Positions 45,577-54,979 of a stretch of 64,000 nucleotides of DNA are shown here, one piece after another. Made by a program: the position numbers and the translations under genes. The stretch covers positions 23,134 to 87,133 of the forward strand of contig JAUJOK010000013.1 in the NCBI GenBank assembly GCA_030447685.1. Reading direction: 5' to 3'. Under the pieces are notes generated by a model. It was given only the letters and a program-made list of their open reading frames with translations. It did not search any database and was not told the DNA's origin. Source of the stretch: Armatimonadaceae bacterium. GTDB lineage: Bacteria > Armatimonadota > Armatimonadia > Armatimonadales > Armatimonadaceae. Numbering within the stretch: position 1 is the first letter of the stretch; each line of letters begins with the position of its first letter.

Positions 45577-46476
45577 TTACCCCTTCAGGTGCTTCTCAAA
45601 GAAGGCGAGTGTCCGCTGCCAGGCCAGCTTTGCCGGTTCCGCGCGGTACGCCTCGCGCGTGTCGTTATGAAAAGCGTGCGGGGCGTCCGGATAGGTATAG
45701 ATTTCGCTCGCCATATTCGCCGGTATCGCCTGCTTCAGCGCCTCCACATCGGCAAGAGGAATGCCCGTGTCCGCCTCGCCGTAGTGCGCCTGAAGCGGCA
45801 CCTGAAGACGCGGCATCAATGTCAGCGGCGACGTCGGCTTCAGCGGTGTCGTTTCCCGGTAGATAGGCCGCCCGTAAAAGACGACACCCGCCCCCAGCGA
45901 CGGCGTCTGCGCGGAAAACAGGAGCACGTACAGCCCGCCCATACAGAAGCCCACCGTGCCGATCTTGCGGCTCCCCACATCGGGCCGTCCCGCTAAATAG
46001 GACGCACCCGCCTGAAGGTCTCCGACAATACGGTCGTCGGCGATCCTGGCGGTGAAGGCGCGGATGACGGAAAAATCGGTCGCTTCCGGCGCGCCCCCTT
46101 CCCGCGAATACAGATCGGGGGCCAGGGCGACATAGCCCGCCTGCGCCAGCCGCGCCGCGACATCGCGGATGTGGTCGGTCAGCCCGAAAATCTCGTGGAT
46201 CACGATAACGCCGGGCGCGGTGCCGCTCAGGTTCTTCGGGCGCATCAGCGTCGCCTTCACCCAATCCGGCCCGCTCGGATAGATAACATCCTCACGAACA
46301 ACGTTCGGGTCGGTAAGCGCGGTTCCCGGCGCGCTGATTTTTGCCTGAAGCGCGGCGTTCGCCGCCGCCAGGCCCGGCACGAATGATGCCCCCGTCGCCA
46401 GTGCGCGCGATCCGGCGCTGCGAAGGAACGCCCGCCATGAAACCACTTCGTTTTTATCCTGTTTATCCTTGCTCAT
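45577..46476 (-). CDS. Dienelactone hydrolase family protein
   Basis: 299 residues from ATG 46476 (AAAAGGATTT just upstream). After a basic N-terminus there is a hydrophobic stretch (FLRSAGSRALATGASFVPGL) that may be a signal or anchor. Alpha/beta-hydrolase fold with 'VIVIHEIFGLTDHIRD', nucleophile Cys in 'GTVGFCMGGLYVLL' and catalytic His in 'YTYPDAPHAFHND'. Members hydrolyse lactones or esters. Neighbours HisN and HIT do not indicate the substrate. Confidence 0.87.
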   Translation of the reverse strand: MSKDKQDKNEVVSWRAFLRSAGSRALATGASFVPGLAAANAALQAKISAPGTALTDPNVVREDVIYPSGPDWVKATLMRPKNLSGTAPGVIVIHEIFGLTDHIRDVAARLAQAGYVALAPDLYSREGGAPEATDFSVIRAFTARIADDRIVGDLQAGASYLAGRPDVGSRKIGTVGFCMGGLYVLLFSAQTPSLGAGVVFYGRPIYRETTPLKPTSPLTLMPRLQVPLQAHYGEADTGIPLADVEALKQAIPANMASEIYTYPDAPHAFHNDTREAYRAEPAKLAWQRTLAFFEKHLKG

Positions 46477-46499
46477 AAATCCTTTTCCGTCTGTGTCTA

Positions 46500-46843
46500 C
46501 TATCCCGGGGGCCAGCGGAGCGGACGACCACCCAGAACGTGGGCATGCAGATACGGAACCGTCTGGCCGCTGTCCGCGCCCGCGTTGAAGACGATCCGCA
46601 CTCCGGTCTCGGCGACACCCAGCCGCCGCGCGACTTCCGCCGCCGCTAAAAGCACTGCCCCGGCCAGATCGCGCTGCTCGGTCCCAGCGCCAGCACATTC
46701 TCGACCGGCGTTTTGGGGATGACCAGCGCGTGCACCGGAGCCTGCGGGTTGATGTCTCGAAAGGCGATGCAGTAATCGTCCTCGTAGATCGCCTCGACCG
46801 GCACTTCCTTGCGCGCTATTTTAGCGAAGATATTGTCTTCCAT
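46500..46843 (-). CDS. HIT-family nucleotide-binding protein, one frame break
   Basis: About 115 residues. The first frame gives 'MEDNIFAKIARKEVPVEAIY' and 'CIAFRDINPQAPVHALVIPK', and the second continues 'DLAGAVLLAAAEVARRLG' to 'GQTVPYLHAHVLGGRPL', where HxHxx is the nucleotide-binding His triad. The break is near 46685; downstream of it the frame stays open to a normal C-terminus. Hydrolyses adenosine or dinucleotide polyphosphates by analogy with Hint proteins. Confidence 0.85.
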
Positions 46844-46845
46844 TG

Positions 46846-47168
46846 TTATTCCAGCAGGAACGACTGTTCCAGCATCTGAACCGGCTGCCCGCCCTGCGCG
46901 TCGTCGGTCGGACTTTCCAGATAGTCCTGCATCAGCGTTTGCCAGCGCGTATGCACTTCCGACTTCGCCAGATACGCGCAGGCGGCGTCCCAGTCGTCAC
47001 ATTCCAGGTAACCGAACTCGGTGCCGTCGGGCGCAGCCACAGGCTATAGTTGCGCATGCCCGCCGCCTTCAGTTCCGCCGCCAGTTCCGGCCAGATCGGG
47101 TCATGAAGCTTCTTATACTCTTCTAACTTTCCCGGCTTTACTTTTATCAGAAATCCGACACGTTGCAT
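46846..47168 (-). CDS. L-rhamnose mutarotase-like protein, one frame break
   Basis: About 107 residues. 'MQRVGFLIKVKPGKLEEYKK' and 'HDPIWPELAAELKAAGMRNYS' are the family start, and 'PDGTEFGYLECDDWDAACAY' with 'SPTDDAQGGQPVQMLEQSFL' is the family end, in a different frame (break near 47035). The active-site His (HDPIWPEL) and Tyr are present. It interconverts anomers of L-rhamnose; rhaB lies 2.3 kb away on the other strand. Function as rhaM is inferred from family and context. Confidence 0.8.
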
Positions 47169-47444
47169 ATCGCCCTCCTTCGAGGATACTATACCGCATC
47201 GGGTGAAAGCATTGGGGCGCGCGCACGTTTTGTTTGACCCAGTCTCGCCTGCGGAGCTATTTTACTTCAGGGCCCGTTGTTTAATCCTGTTAGCGGCCCT
47301 CGCGACGCTCTCGGTCAGTATGGATCAGCATTTGTTGTTTATCTGATACTTTGCAATCGGCGCGGACCTTGACTTGTCCGCGTCATCGCCTATTTATCGA
47401 AACGCCGACAGACAGCACAAGACGCGCAGAACGATAGAAGGATA

Positions 47445-48282
47445 GTGCCTTTCGACTGTTCCCCTACCGACTCGCCGCCATCGACCTGGATGATACTCTG
47501 CTGGGACCGGACAAGAAGATCAGCGCGGTCAATGCCGCCGCCGTGCAGGCGCTGCGTGAGCGCGGCGTACGGTGATTCTGGCTTCTGGGGCGGCGGCACG
47601 AGAACATGCTCCACTTCCACCGGCAGCTTGATCTCGAAGGCCCGGTTGTCTCCTGCAACGGCGCGCGGGTCAAAAATGCCGAAACCAGCGAGGTGCTGCA
47701 CGAGCATCGCGTGCCCGAGGGTCTTGCCGCCGAGGTGCTGACGGACGGAACCGGGCGCGGCATCACCCAGAACTTTTACCATACTGACGGCGGCCTGTAT
47801 GTGCGCGAGAGAACGCCGTGGACGGACCTGTACCAGCAGCGCACCGGCAGCGACCTGACCTTCTTCGGCGACCTGACGCGGCTGGCGGGCGAGTCGCCGC
47901 TGAAGATTATCTGGGTGGACGACGGCAAAAACGTGGCGCAGCTTTTTCCGCAGATGGAGGCGCGCTACGCCGGGCGGCTGTATGTGACGGTGACGGACCC
48001 GGAATATCTGGAGTTCATGGCTCTGGGCGTCAGCAAGGCGGTGGGCGTGGCGGCGGTGGCGGCCCGTTATGGCATCGCGCGCAGCGAGACGCTGGCCTTC
48101 GGCGACGGCAATAACGATGTGCCGCTGCTGGAATGGGCGGGCCGGGGGTGGCGATGGCAGATGCCCGTCCCGCTGCCAAAGCCGCCGCCGATACGGTATC
48201 CACGCCCGGCGACCCGGAAACCAGCTTCGCCCGCGCCGTAGAAGTCGTGCTGGCCGAAGCCGATCAGTTGTCGCAGCGGTAG
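47445..48282 (+). CDS. HAD-family Cof-type phosphatase with frame breaks
   Basis: Motif I 'LAAIDLDDTLLGPDKKISAV' lies in the first frame; 'ILASGRRHENMLHFHRQL' in the second needs one more G near 47572; 'AFGDGNNDVPLLE' is motif IV; a missing G in a GGGGG run near 48150 restores 'VAMADARPAAKAAAD' and a normal C-terminus. Cof-type HADs dephosphorylate sugar or nucleotide phosphates. The start is uncertain: GTG at 47445 is preceded by AAGGAT but needs a further frame change to reach motif I. Confidence 0.75.
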
Positions 48283-48972
48283 GCGTCGAATTGCGATAGG
48301 GTTATCGGTTCGGGCGGCGGGGGATTTTCCAAAGCCACGCTCACCCGGCCCAGGCGAGCCACCTCGCGCGAGCAGGCTCCGCTCGGCCAGGAGGCGCGCA
48401 GCGGTATCGGTATTTTCCAGCAGGTCCTGCTTTTCGTCATTCGGGATCGGCAGAACACAGGCGGTGGTAAAGGAAAGAAGCTCCGGCTCATCCGGCAAGT
48501 CGAACCGCTCTACCGACTGGCCCGCCAGTGCCAGTGACCGGGAAAGGAACTCGCGCAGCAGCAACTGCACTTCGTCCACCAGCGGGAGTGCCGCGGTCTC
48601 CTCCCAGGGGGCATCCTGCACAGCCACCGTCAGGCCGGTACGATAGGGGCGCGTTTCGTGTGTATCGAGGATGCGGAAACGCTGCTCTCCAACGACCAGA
48701 ATGTTCATCCGCCCATCCGCCAGCCGCTCGACATGCGAAACACGGGCCGCGCAGCCGATGTCGCGCGTTCTGGCACCTTTCCCCACATCCGTGCCTTCGG
48801 TAATCAGCACCACGCCAAAGGGGCAGTTTTCCAGCAGGCAGCGGTTGATCATCTCCTTATACCGCTCCTCCAAGATTCGCAGCGGCAAAGGCATGCTGGG
48901 GAAAAGCACCACGTCCAGCGGAAACAGCGGCATCTCGACGACGATGGAATCCGACCGGTCAGGATGCTCCAT
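48264..48972 (-). CDS. LON substrate-binding-domain protein, one frame break
   Basis: About 235 residues. 'EMPLFPLDVVLFPSMPLPLR' and 'IFEERY'-like 'ILEERYKEMINRCLLEN', plus 'DGRMNILVVGEQRFRIL', are typical of the Lon N-terminal (LAN) domain. No AAA+ or protease domain follows, so this is the stand-alone domain protein common in bacteria, of unknown role. The break near 48365 restores 'REVARLGRVSVALENPPPPE' to the end at 48264. It is convergent with the HAD gene, and the two overlap at their ends. Confidence 0.85.
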
Positions 48973-49007
48973 ACACAGCCTCCCTCACGCGGGCGCTGAG
49001 CGCGCGC

Positions 49008-49307
49008 TCAGCGCCCGCCGCCGCTCTCGTCCACCCACGAGGCGAATTTCTGCTCGACGCCGTAGCGCAAAAACTCATCGCAGGTCGCCGGGATGGGCGC
49101 ATTGGTTTTCATCGCACTGTTGTACATGCGGGTGGCCTGCTGGGCAAAAGCGAGCGGCGGCATCGAGCGGACGACCGCGCCTTTTATGAACCCTAACTCT
49201 TTGGCGACCCGGCTCTGCATCGCCGCCACGACCGCGTCGGCGTTTTCCCCCTCGACCACCTCATCCACCCGTAGTTCCGGCGTATCGAAATGCACATGCA
49301 GCTTCAC
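49008..49307 (-). CDS. Small conserved-looking hypothetical protein
   Basis: 99 residues. 'MKLHVHFDTPELRVDEVVEG' followed by a helical stretch ('ADAVVAAMQSRVAKELGF') and 'PATCDEFLRYGVEQKFASWV'. No family is recognised. A TATAAT box stands at 49336-49341 on the minus strand, giving it a plausible promoter divergent from rhaB. It is the sort of small soluble domain that could bind a partner, but nothing more can be said. Confidence 0.6.
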   Translation of the reverse strand: MKLHVHFDTPELRVDEVVEGENADAVVAAMQSRVAKELGFIKGAVVRSMPPLAFAQQATRMYNSAMKTNAPIPATCDEFLRYGVEQKFASWVDESGGGR

Positions 49308-49372
49308 TGGTATCAGGCTCCCTTTGTTCCTCTTATTATAGCCGCCGCCTGCCCCGAATAAACGCCGCGCCT

Positions 49373-49402
49373 TGACGCCGCCTGCCCATTTCGGCTATTC
49401 TG
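49373..49402 (+). promoter_or_regulatory. Promoter of rhaB
   Basis: TTGACG (49373-49378), 18-base spacer, TATTCT (49397-49402), 41 bases before the ATG. No obvious rhamnose operator is visible. Confidence 0.6.
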
Positions 49403-49443
49403 AGCCGGGGCAGGCGGCGAGGGCCACAACGGAGGTAACAAGC

Positions 49444-50952
49444 ATGGCATCGACGGGCAACGGTGGGCAGCAGCGGTTTCTGGCGCTGGATATGGGGGCC
49501 GAAAGCGGACGCGGCGTGGTCGGGACGGTCAGCGAAAAGACGGTGACACTGGAAGAAGTACACCGCTTTCCCAACGGTCCGGTGCGCCTGGGGCCGACGC
49601 TCTACTGGGACCTGCCGCGCCTGCATGCCGAGCAGGTGACCGCCATCGGCAAGGCCGCTGCGGGCGGCCAGCTTTCGGGTATCGGCGTGGATACGTGGGG
49701 CGTGGACTTCGGGCTGTTAGATGACAACGGCGATCTGGCGGGCCTGCCGGTGCATTACCGCGATGCCCGCACGAACGGAATGCCGGAAAAGGTGTTTGCG
49801 CAGGTACCGCGCGCCGAGGTGTTCGCACGCACCGGTATTCAGATCATGCCGATCAACACGCTGTTCCAATTCGCCGCGCTGGCCAAACGCTCCCCGAAAT
49901 TGTTGGAAGCCGCCGATAAGCTGCTGTTCATCCCCGACCTGTTCCACTACTACTTGACCGGGCGCGCGGACGCCGAGTTCACCATCGCCACCACGTCCCA
50001 GATGTACGATCCCGTCGCGGGAGACTGGGCGCGGCAGATGCTCCACGCGCTGAACCTCCCGACGCACCTTCTGCCTGCGGTGGTTCCGGCGGGAACGGAG
50101 TACGGGGCGCTGCTTCCGGGCATCGCCTCCGAAACCGGCGCGGGCGCGACGGTTCCCGTCATTGCCCCCGCCGGGCACGACACCGCCTGCGCTGTGGCCG
50201 CCGTGCCTGCCGAAGCGGGCGAGGACTGGGCCTATTTGTCGTCGGGAACATGGTCTCTGCTGGGCGTCGAAATAGACAAGCCGCTGATCAATGCCGACAC
50301 CGAGGCGGCAAATTTTACCAACGAGGGCGGCGTGGACAACACGTTCCGTCTGCTCAAAAACATCGGGGGGCTGTGGCTGGTGCAGGAGTGCCGCCGCGCC
50401 TGGGCAAGAGCCGGGAGCAATTATGGCTATGAGGAACTGACGGCGATGGCCGCCGCCGCCCCGCCCCTTGCCGCCCTGGTGGACCCGGACGACGCCTCGC
50501 TGCTTGCGCCTGCCGACATGCCCGCCGCTATTCGCGCGCTCTGCGCCGCCTCCGGCCAGATTCCGCCCGATTCGCCCGGCGCGCTGGTGCGATGCGCCCT
50601 GGATTCGCTGGCACTGAAATACCGCTGGACGCTGGAAAAAATGGAGCAGGTGACGGGCCGCACGCTTCGGACGCTGCATATAGTCGGGGGGGGAACACAG
50701 AACACCCTGCTCAATCAGATCGCCGCCGATGCCACGGGTCGCCTGGTGAAGGCGGGGCCGGTGGAGGCGACAGCCATCGGGAACGTGCTTCTCCAGGCGC
50801 GGGCGCAGGGGCTTCTCCATTCGCTGGCCGACCTGCGCTCTGTGGTGCGCGCCTCGTTCCCCATCACCACGTATGAGCCGTCGGCGGCAACCAGAAACCA
50901 GTGGGAAGATGCGTATGACCGGTTCACGCCGCTGCTGGCCTCGTCCGAGTAG
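49444..50952 (+). CDS. rhaB: Rhamnulokinase
   Basis: 502 residues, FGGY family. The ATG at 49444 has GGAGGT upstream. 'FLALDMGAESGRGVVG', 'GVDTWGVDFGLLDDNG', 'MPINTLFQFAALAKR', 'YLSSGTWSLLGVE' and 'HIVGGGTQNTLLNQIAADAT' are the rhamnulokinase signatures. Phosphorylates L-rhamnulose. Together with the mutarotase-like gene upstream it indicates L-rhamnose use; rhaA and rhaD are not in the window. Confidence 0.93.
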   Translation: MASTGNGGQQRFLALDMGAESGRGVVGTVSEKTVTLEEVHRFPNGPVRLGPTLYWDLPRLHAEQVTAIGKAAAGGQLSGIGVDTWGVDFGLLDDNGDLAGLPVHYRDARTNGMPEKVFAQVPRAEVFARTGIQIMPINTLFQFAALAKRSPKLLEAADKLLFIPDLFHYYLTGRADAEFTIATTSQMYDPVAGDWARQMLHALNLPTHLLPAVVPAGTEYGALLPGIASETGAGATVPVIAPAGHDTACAVAAVPAEAGEDWAYLSSGTWSLLGVEIDKPLINADTEAANFTNEGGVDNTFRLLKNIGGLWLVQECRRAWARAGSNYGYEELTAMAAAAPPLAALVDPDDASLLAPADMPAAIRALCAASGQIPPDSPGALVRCALDSLALKYRWTLEKMEQVTGRTLRTLHIVGGGTQNTLLNQIAADATGRLVKAGPVEATAIGNVLLQARAQGLLHSLADLRSVVRASFPITTYEPSAATRNQWEDAYDRFTPLLASSE

Positions 50953-50984
50953 AAGGCATCACCTGAACAGAGGATCAGACGCAG

Positions 50985-51039
50985 TTCTGGCGCGGTACAC
51001 GGGGCACGAAAGCCGTATTCCCGTATAACCGCGCCAGAA
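50985..51039 (+). other. Hairpin downstream of rhaB
   Basis: TTCTGGCGCGGT (50985-50996) is perfectly complementary to ACCGCGCCAGAA (51028-51039) around a 31-base loop. No T-run follows. Confidence 0.5.
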
Positions 51040-51051
51040 TGGACAAAAATA

Positions 51052-51126
<75 letters not shown>

Positions 51127-51154
51127 TCAGTCGCTCCATTATACCACGAAGATG

Positions 51155-51182
51155 AAAAAAAGCCCGCGTCATAAACGCGGGC
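51155..51182 (-). terminator. Terminator of the HD-GYP/GGDEF gene
   Basis: Minus strand GCCCGCGT, five-base loop and ACGCGGGC followed by TTTTTTT (51155-51161). It is located 95 bases after the stop and directly before the tRNA-Gly -10 box. Confidence 0.88.
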
Positions 51183-51276
51183 GTTATCTAAGGAGTGATT
51201 CTCGTGTACACCAACATACCGCATTTCCCGTGCCCGGAGTTACCGCTCCCCAAAAACCGGTGAAAATGCGGTGGTT

Positions 51277-53716
51277 TCAGGCTACTAACTGAAGGCCAGA
51301 CCGCTGCTGGTCGCGGTCGGAAGGATTCTTGTTCTCCTTGCCTTTTTTACGCAGGCTTTTGTCCCGATACATCGCCGCATCGGCACAGGCAATCAGCGTA
51401 GCAGCATCCGGCGCATCATCGGGAAACGAGGCGATACCGATGGAGATGCCGACCCGTATTCCCCCCAGGTCGTTGCCGGAAATACGGGGGTCATAACCGG
51501 CGATTGCCGCGCGTATCTTTTCCGCCACCACCTGCGCTTCCGCCTTGCTGGTACCGGGCAGCACCGCCACGAACTCATCACCGGCGTAACGCGCGACCAG
51601 ATCGCCGCTCCGCAGGCCGGATGCGAACAGCCCTCCCAGGTCACGAAGGACTTCGTCGCCGCGCGCGTGGCCGAACGTATCATTGATTGGCTTGAAGTTG
51701 TCCAGGTCCATCACCAGCACGGAAAGCGCGCGCTGTTCGCGCCCGGCGCGGTGCAGTTCCTGCTCCAGGAACAGAGCCAGGTAGCGGGCATTGTGCAGAC
51801 CCGTCAGCGGGTCGGTGAGGGCCGATTCGCGCGTTTCTTCGAAGACGCGGGCGTTCTCGATAGCGCGGCCCGCCTGTGCGGAGACGGCGAGCAGAACGCG
51901 CAGATTTTCGGCGTCGAAAGCGTTCGCCCGCTCGTGGTACAGATTCACCGTCCCCAGCAGCGTGTTGTCGGCGTACAGCGGTACGATCAGGGCGGATTGA
52001 AGCAAAACCCAGGGGGTATGCGCGCTTGCCAGAAGCAGGTCGCTCCGGTCGTACTCGCCGATAGTCCCTTCACCGGTCGCCGCGACACGCCCGGTCATAC
52101 CCTCGCCGACACGCGCCTCGGCACGCTGGAAGTAGGAATCGTTCAGGCCCACCGCCATCAGCGCGCGCAGCGTATCACCTTCCGCCAGTAAAATCACACA
52201 GGTCCCGCTGCAAAAGATGTTATTGATCTTGTTAGCAAGCAGCGACAGGGTTTCCTGAAGGTTCAAAGTCACCGAAACGGTTTGGGAAATCTCGTACAAA
52301 GAGATGTACTCGAACGAGGCGCGTTTGATCCCCTCGGCCACTTCATTGCCGGGTACGGCGGAAACGCGGGTGCGCTGCAGGGCCATGTCGTTGTGGAGCC
52401 AGGGACAGCGCTCCATCACGGCGCAGAACGCTTCCACAACGGCGGGGTCGAAGTGCGTTCCGGTATTCTCCCGGATATAATCGCAGGCTTTCTCGTGCGT
52501 CCAGCCTTCGCGGTACGAGCGGTCCGATGTCAGCGCGTCATACACATCGGCCACCGACAGCACGCGCCCGCCGAGCGGTATCTCTTCCCCCGCCAGACCA
52601 TCGGGATAGCCGCGACCGTCCCATCGCTCATGATGGCTCCGCACCACCGGCATTACCGGCCACGGGAAATTGACCGGTTCCAGAATCATGGAACCGATAA
52701 CGGGATGGTTCTTGATCTTTTGAAACTCTTCCGCTGTCAGTTTTCCCGGCTTAGCCAGAATATGCTCCGGGATGCCCAGTTTGCCGATATCATGGAGCAA
52801 AGCGCCGGTGTAGATACCCTGAAGCGCATCCCCGGACAGTCCCATCTCTTCCGCGATAGCGACGGCGACCCGCTGAACCCGCAGAATATGTTCGTGGGTG
52901 TAGCTGTCTTTGTAGTCGATAGCGAGGGCCAGCGACTGCACCGTGGACATATAAAGCTGCTGCAGCTCTTCCTTGCCGCGTTCGAGGTCCTTGATATGCT
53001 GCTCATTGGCATGGACCTTGTCCATATACGTCTTAAAGGAGTAGTAGGTGAGGCCCAGGAACGGAGCGGCCATGCACAGGTTGAGAAAGCTGACTTCCAG
53101 CGCGAAAAGGATCGTCGCGCAGGATGCGCCCGCAAAGTAGCCCAGGCAGGTCCACAGGAAATGCTCGCGCCAGGTGGTAAGCGGCTTTTTACCCGTGGAC
53201 AGCGAAATCGCGGTCGCGACCGCCCAGGTGTTGATCAGGTAGTAGACGAGGACGGAAAGGAAAATGTAGGACGACTGATCGCCCAGGCTGCGCCAGCGGC
53301 CCGGCATCCGTGCCGCCCCCCAGACCGCCGTGATGCAGAATGACGCCTGCCGCCAACGCCGCAAGAGCGACGGCGGACGCGCTGAACAGAATCTGGAAGT
53401 AATAGGCGCGGCGGGGATACAGGCAGGGGCCGATGCAGCTTACGACGGCGGCGATCATGCCGGTGAGCGGCCCGAAGTACAGCAAAGCGAAGAACGTGGG
53501 AACGAATCCCAGCGACATTTTGGAGTTGTTTTCTTCGGGGCCGCCGAAAAGCTGCACTTTCCAAAATGTCGCTACGGCGGTGACGGCGCACAAGAGAAGC
53601 AAAATTTCCCAGGACGGCAGACGGGCGCTGAACTGCCAGGCGTACAGGAAGGCCGGAATACCGGCAAGGATTACGGCCCAGATGTAGATTTTCGCTGCCC
53701 AGGGGAAACTCTTCAT
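51277..53716 (-). CDS. Membrane HD-GYP / GAF / GGDEF protein, one frame break
   Basis: About 812 residues: ATG 53716 (GAGG upstream), membrane-sensor region of 7-8 helices, a coiled coil, HD-GYP phosphodiesterase (residues about 235-410; 'HDIGKLGIPEHIL' and 'HHERWDGRGYPDGL'), GAF and a C-terminal GGDEF domain with 'YAGDEFVAVLP'. HD-GYP motifs are complete, so c-di-GMP breakdown is expected; the GGDEF loop AGDEF may also be active. One frame change is near 53310 in the last membrane helices. Second c-di-GMP enzyme of the window. Confidence 0.9.
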
Positions 53717-53806
53717 GGTTACCTCAGGTGGTGACGCGGACAAAGCGCCGCTTTTGCCACCTTACCCGCATTTTGTGAATCTCCACCCCTGTTATATAAC
53801 ATCTTT

Positions 53807-53836
53807 GGCCAGGCCCCGCAAACTACGGGCCTGGCC
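53807..53836 (-). terminator. GC-rich hairpin after the small peptide genes
   Basis: GGCCAGGCCCcG, seven-base loop and CGGGCCTGGCC form a nearly perfect stem. Only an A-rich stretch, not a T-run, follows on the minus strand, so terminator strength is doubtful. Confidence 0.55.
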
Positions 53837-53879
53837 GATACTGTCAATAGTCGATGTAAATCCCGAACAGCGGAACGGG

Positions 53880-53959
53880 TTATCCCCGATCCCAGGTGAC
53901 GTTGCGCCCTGTCGCCGCCGCTTTCGGATTGCGCGCCGGGAAGCTTTCGTCGTTTTCAT
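53880..53959 (-). CDS. Possible small peptide gene with NVTW motif
   Basis: ATG 53959 with a strong AAGGAG site. One missing T at a TCCC/TTCCC run would give MKTTKAFPARNPKAAATGRN followed by VTWDRG and stop. As sequenced, the frame runs on to 53792 as a 55-residue basic peptide. The end (NVTW) resembles the NLTW units of the gene just upstream. Uncertain. Confidence 0.35.
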
Positions 53960-53976
53960 TAGGATCTCCTTGCTTT

Positions 53977-54330
53977 TTACTGGTCGCCACCGCTGGTGGC
54001 GGTGTCCGTCTTGGAAGTTACCCCAGGTCAGGTTGCTCTGGGTCATCGTTCCGTCTTCGGCGGTGTCCGTATCTTGGAAGTTACCCCAGGTCAGGTTCTG
54101 AAGGGACACGGGAAAGCCGAAAAGGGGGTCAATAACAGGAAAAAAACGGCGCTCCTCGCGCTCCGGAAAGCCTGGGCAGTCGGTCTTGCCGACGCAGCAG
54201 CAGAAGAAGTCACTTTATCCGCACGAACGGGCGCGGACGAAACAGAAATAAGAGTGGCAACCGCGAAACAGGCGGCGACCGCCTTCTCGACGCCACGGCA
54301 GACAACGAGACGTGAAGTAAACTGGGACAC
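53977..54330 (-). CDS. Secreted small protein ending in repeated NLTWGNFQD units, frame-broken
   Basis: GTG 54330 behind AAGGAGG. Residues 1-40 form a signal peptide ('AVAACFAVATLISVSSAPV'). A frame change at the CCCCCTTTT run near 54125 leads into 'VSLQNLTWGNFQDTDTA', then 'GTMTQSNLTWGNFQD'; a second change (a missing TA) would add 'TDTATSGGDQ' and the stop at 53977. As sequenced, the first frame stops at 54091. The two copies of the unit sit in 38-base DNA repeats (53998-54034 and 54059-54097). Function unknown. Confidence 0.45.
54059..54097. repeat. Direct repeat, copy 2 of 2 (copy 1 at 53998-54034)
   Basis: GGCGGTGTCCGT followed by CTTGGAAGTTACCCCAGG and TCAGGTT occurs twice 61 bases apart, the second copy with two extra bases (AT). 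It encodes NLTWGNFQD on the minus strand. Confidence 0.85.
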
Positions 54331-54380
54331 TTTCCTACCTCCTTGATGCCGCCGATAGATATGGGTGTCGGCGCTTACAT

Positions 54381-54571
54381 CAGTGCTCCTTTTGGAAGGC
54401 CTCCCGCCACAGGGCGGCGGGGGCGGTAGTCGCAATGCTACCGCTGTTTATTATTGGCGGACAGCGCGCGTATATCTTTAGGGTAAATTTACGAGTTTTT
54501 TTGATTTTTTTTCGGAGGGAAAAAATTGCAAAAGAATCGCTGTCTGGCAAAGGGCGGCAGAAAAAGAAGCG
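54381..54571. other. AT-rich intergenic region
   Basis: No gene seen. Contains the AGGAGCACTG ribosome site ahead of ATG-TAA (54375-54380) on the minus strand, an AT-rich stretch with long T-runs (54494-54513) and weak promoter-like boxes. Probably holds the promoter of the repeat-peptide gene. Confidence 0.5.
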
Positions 54572-54620
54572 GAAAGGCAATCGGCGTGCCGCTCATCGTG
54601 CGGCACGCCGATTGCCTTTC
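54572..54620 (-). terminator. Terminator of rpmB
   Basis: GAAAGGCAATCGGCGTGCCG and its exact complement around a nine-base loop, followed on the minus strand by CGCTTCTTTTTC. A perfect 20-pair stem. Confidence 0.9.
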
Positions 54621-54661
54621 TGGAAGATAAAGGATATAATGGGCCAGGTTCGCTCGCCGTG

Positions 54662-54874
54662 CTACAAAGCGCGGGCGACCTTGCCGGCCTTCAAACATTT
54701 GGCGCAGACCTTCACCCGTTTCGTCGCGCCGTTGACGGCGGACTTCACCGACTGAAGGTTGGGCTTGAAATCACGCTTGGTGCGCGGAGCGCGTGTCGCC
54801 CACGCTCCCGAGTGCGGGTGGCGGATATTTTGACCGGCCATCGCGCCCTTTCCGCAAACTGAGCAAACATTCAT
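54662..54874 (-). CDS. rpmB: 50S ribosomal protein L28, zinc-binding form
   Basis: 70 residues. 'GQNIRHPHSGAWATR' resembles the L28 'NxRSHA' segment and 'RVKVCAKCLKAGKVARAL' the C-terminus. Two CxxC pairs (C4-C7 and C57-C60) mark the zinc-binding version. Monocistronic with its own strong terminator. Confidence 0.92.
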   Translation of the reverse strand: MNVCSVCGKGAMAGQNIRHPHSGAWATRAPRTKRDFKPNLQSVKSAVNGATKRVKVCAKCLKAGKVARAL

Positions 54875-54979
54875 CGCTAAGACTCCTGTACTATTTACTT
54901 TTTATCGCCTGGCCACAAAAAAACCAGATGCGGGGGTCCCCGATGGGGTGGCCGCCGCAACACCTTAGTATAGCACCAT

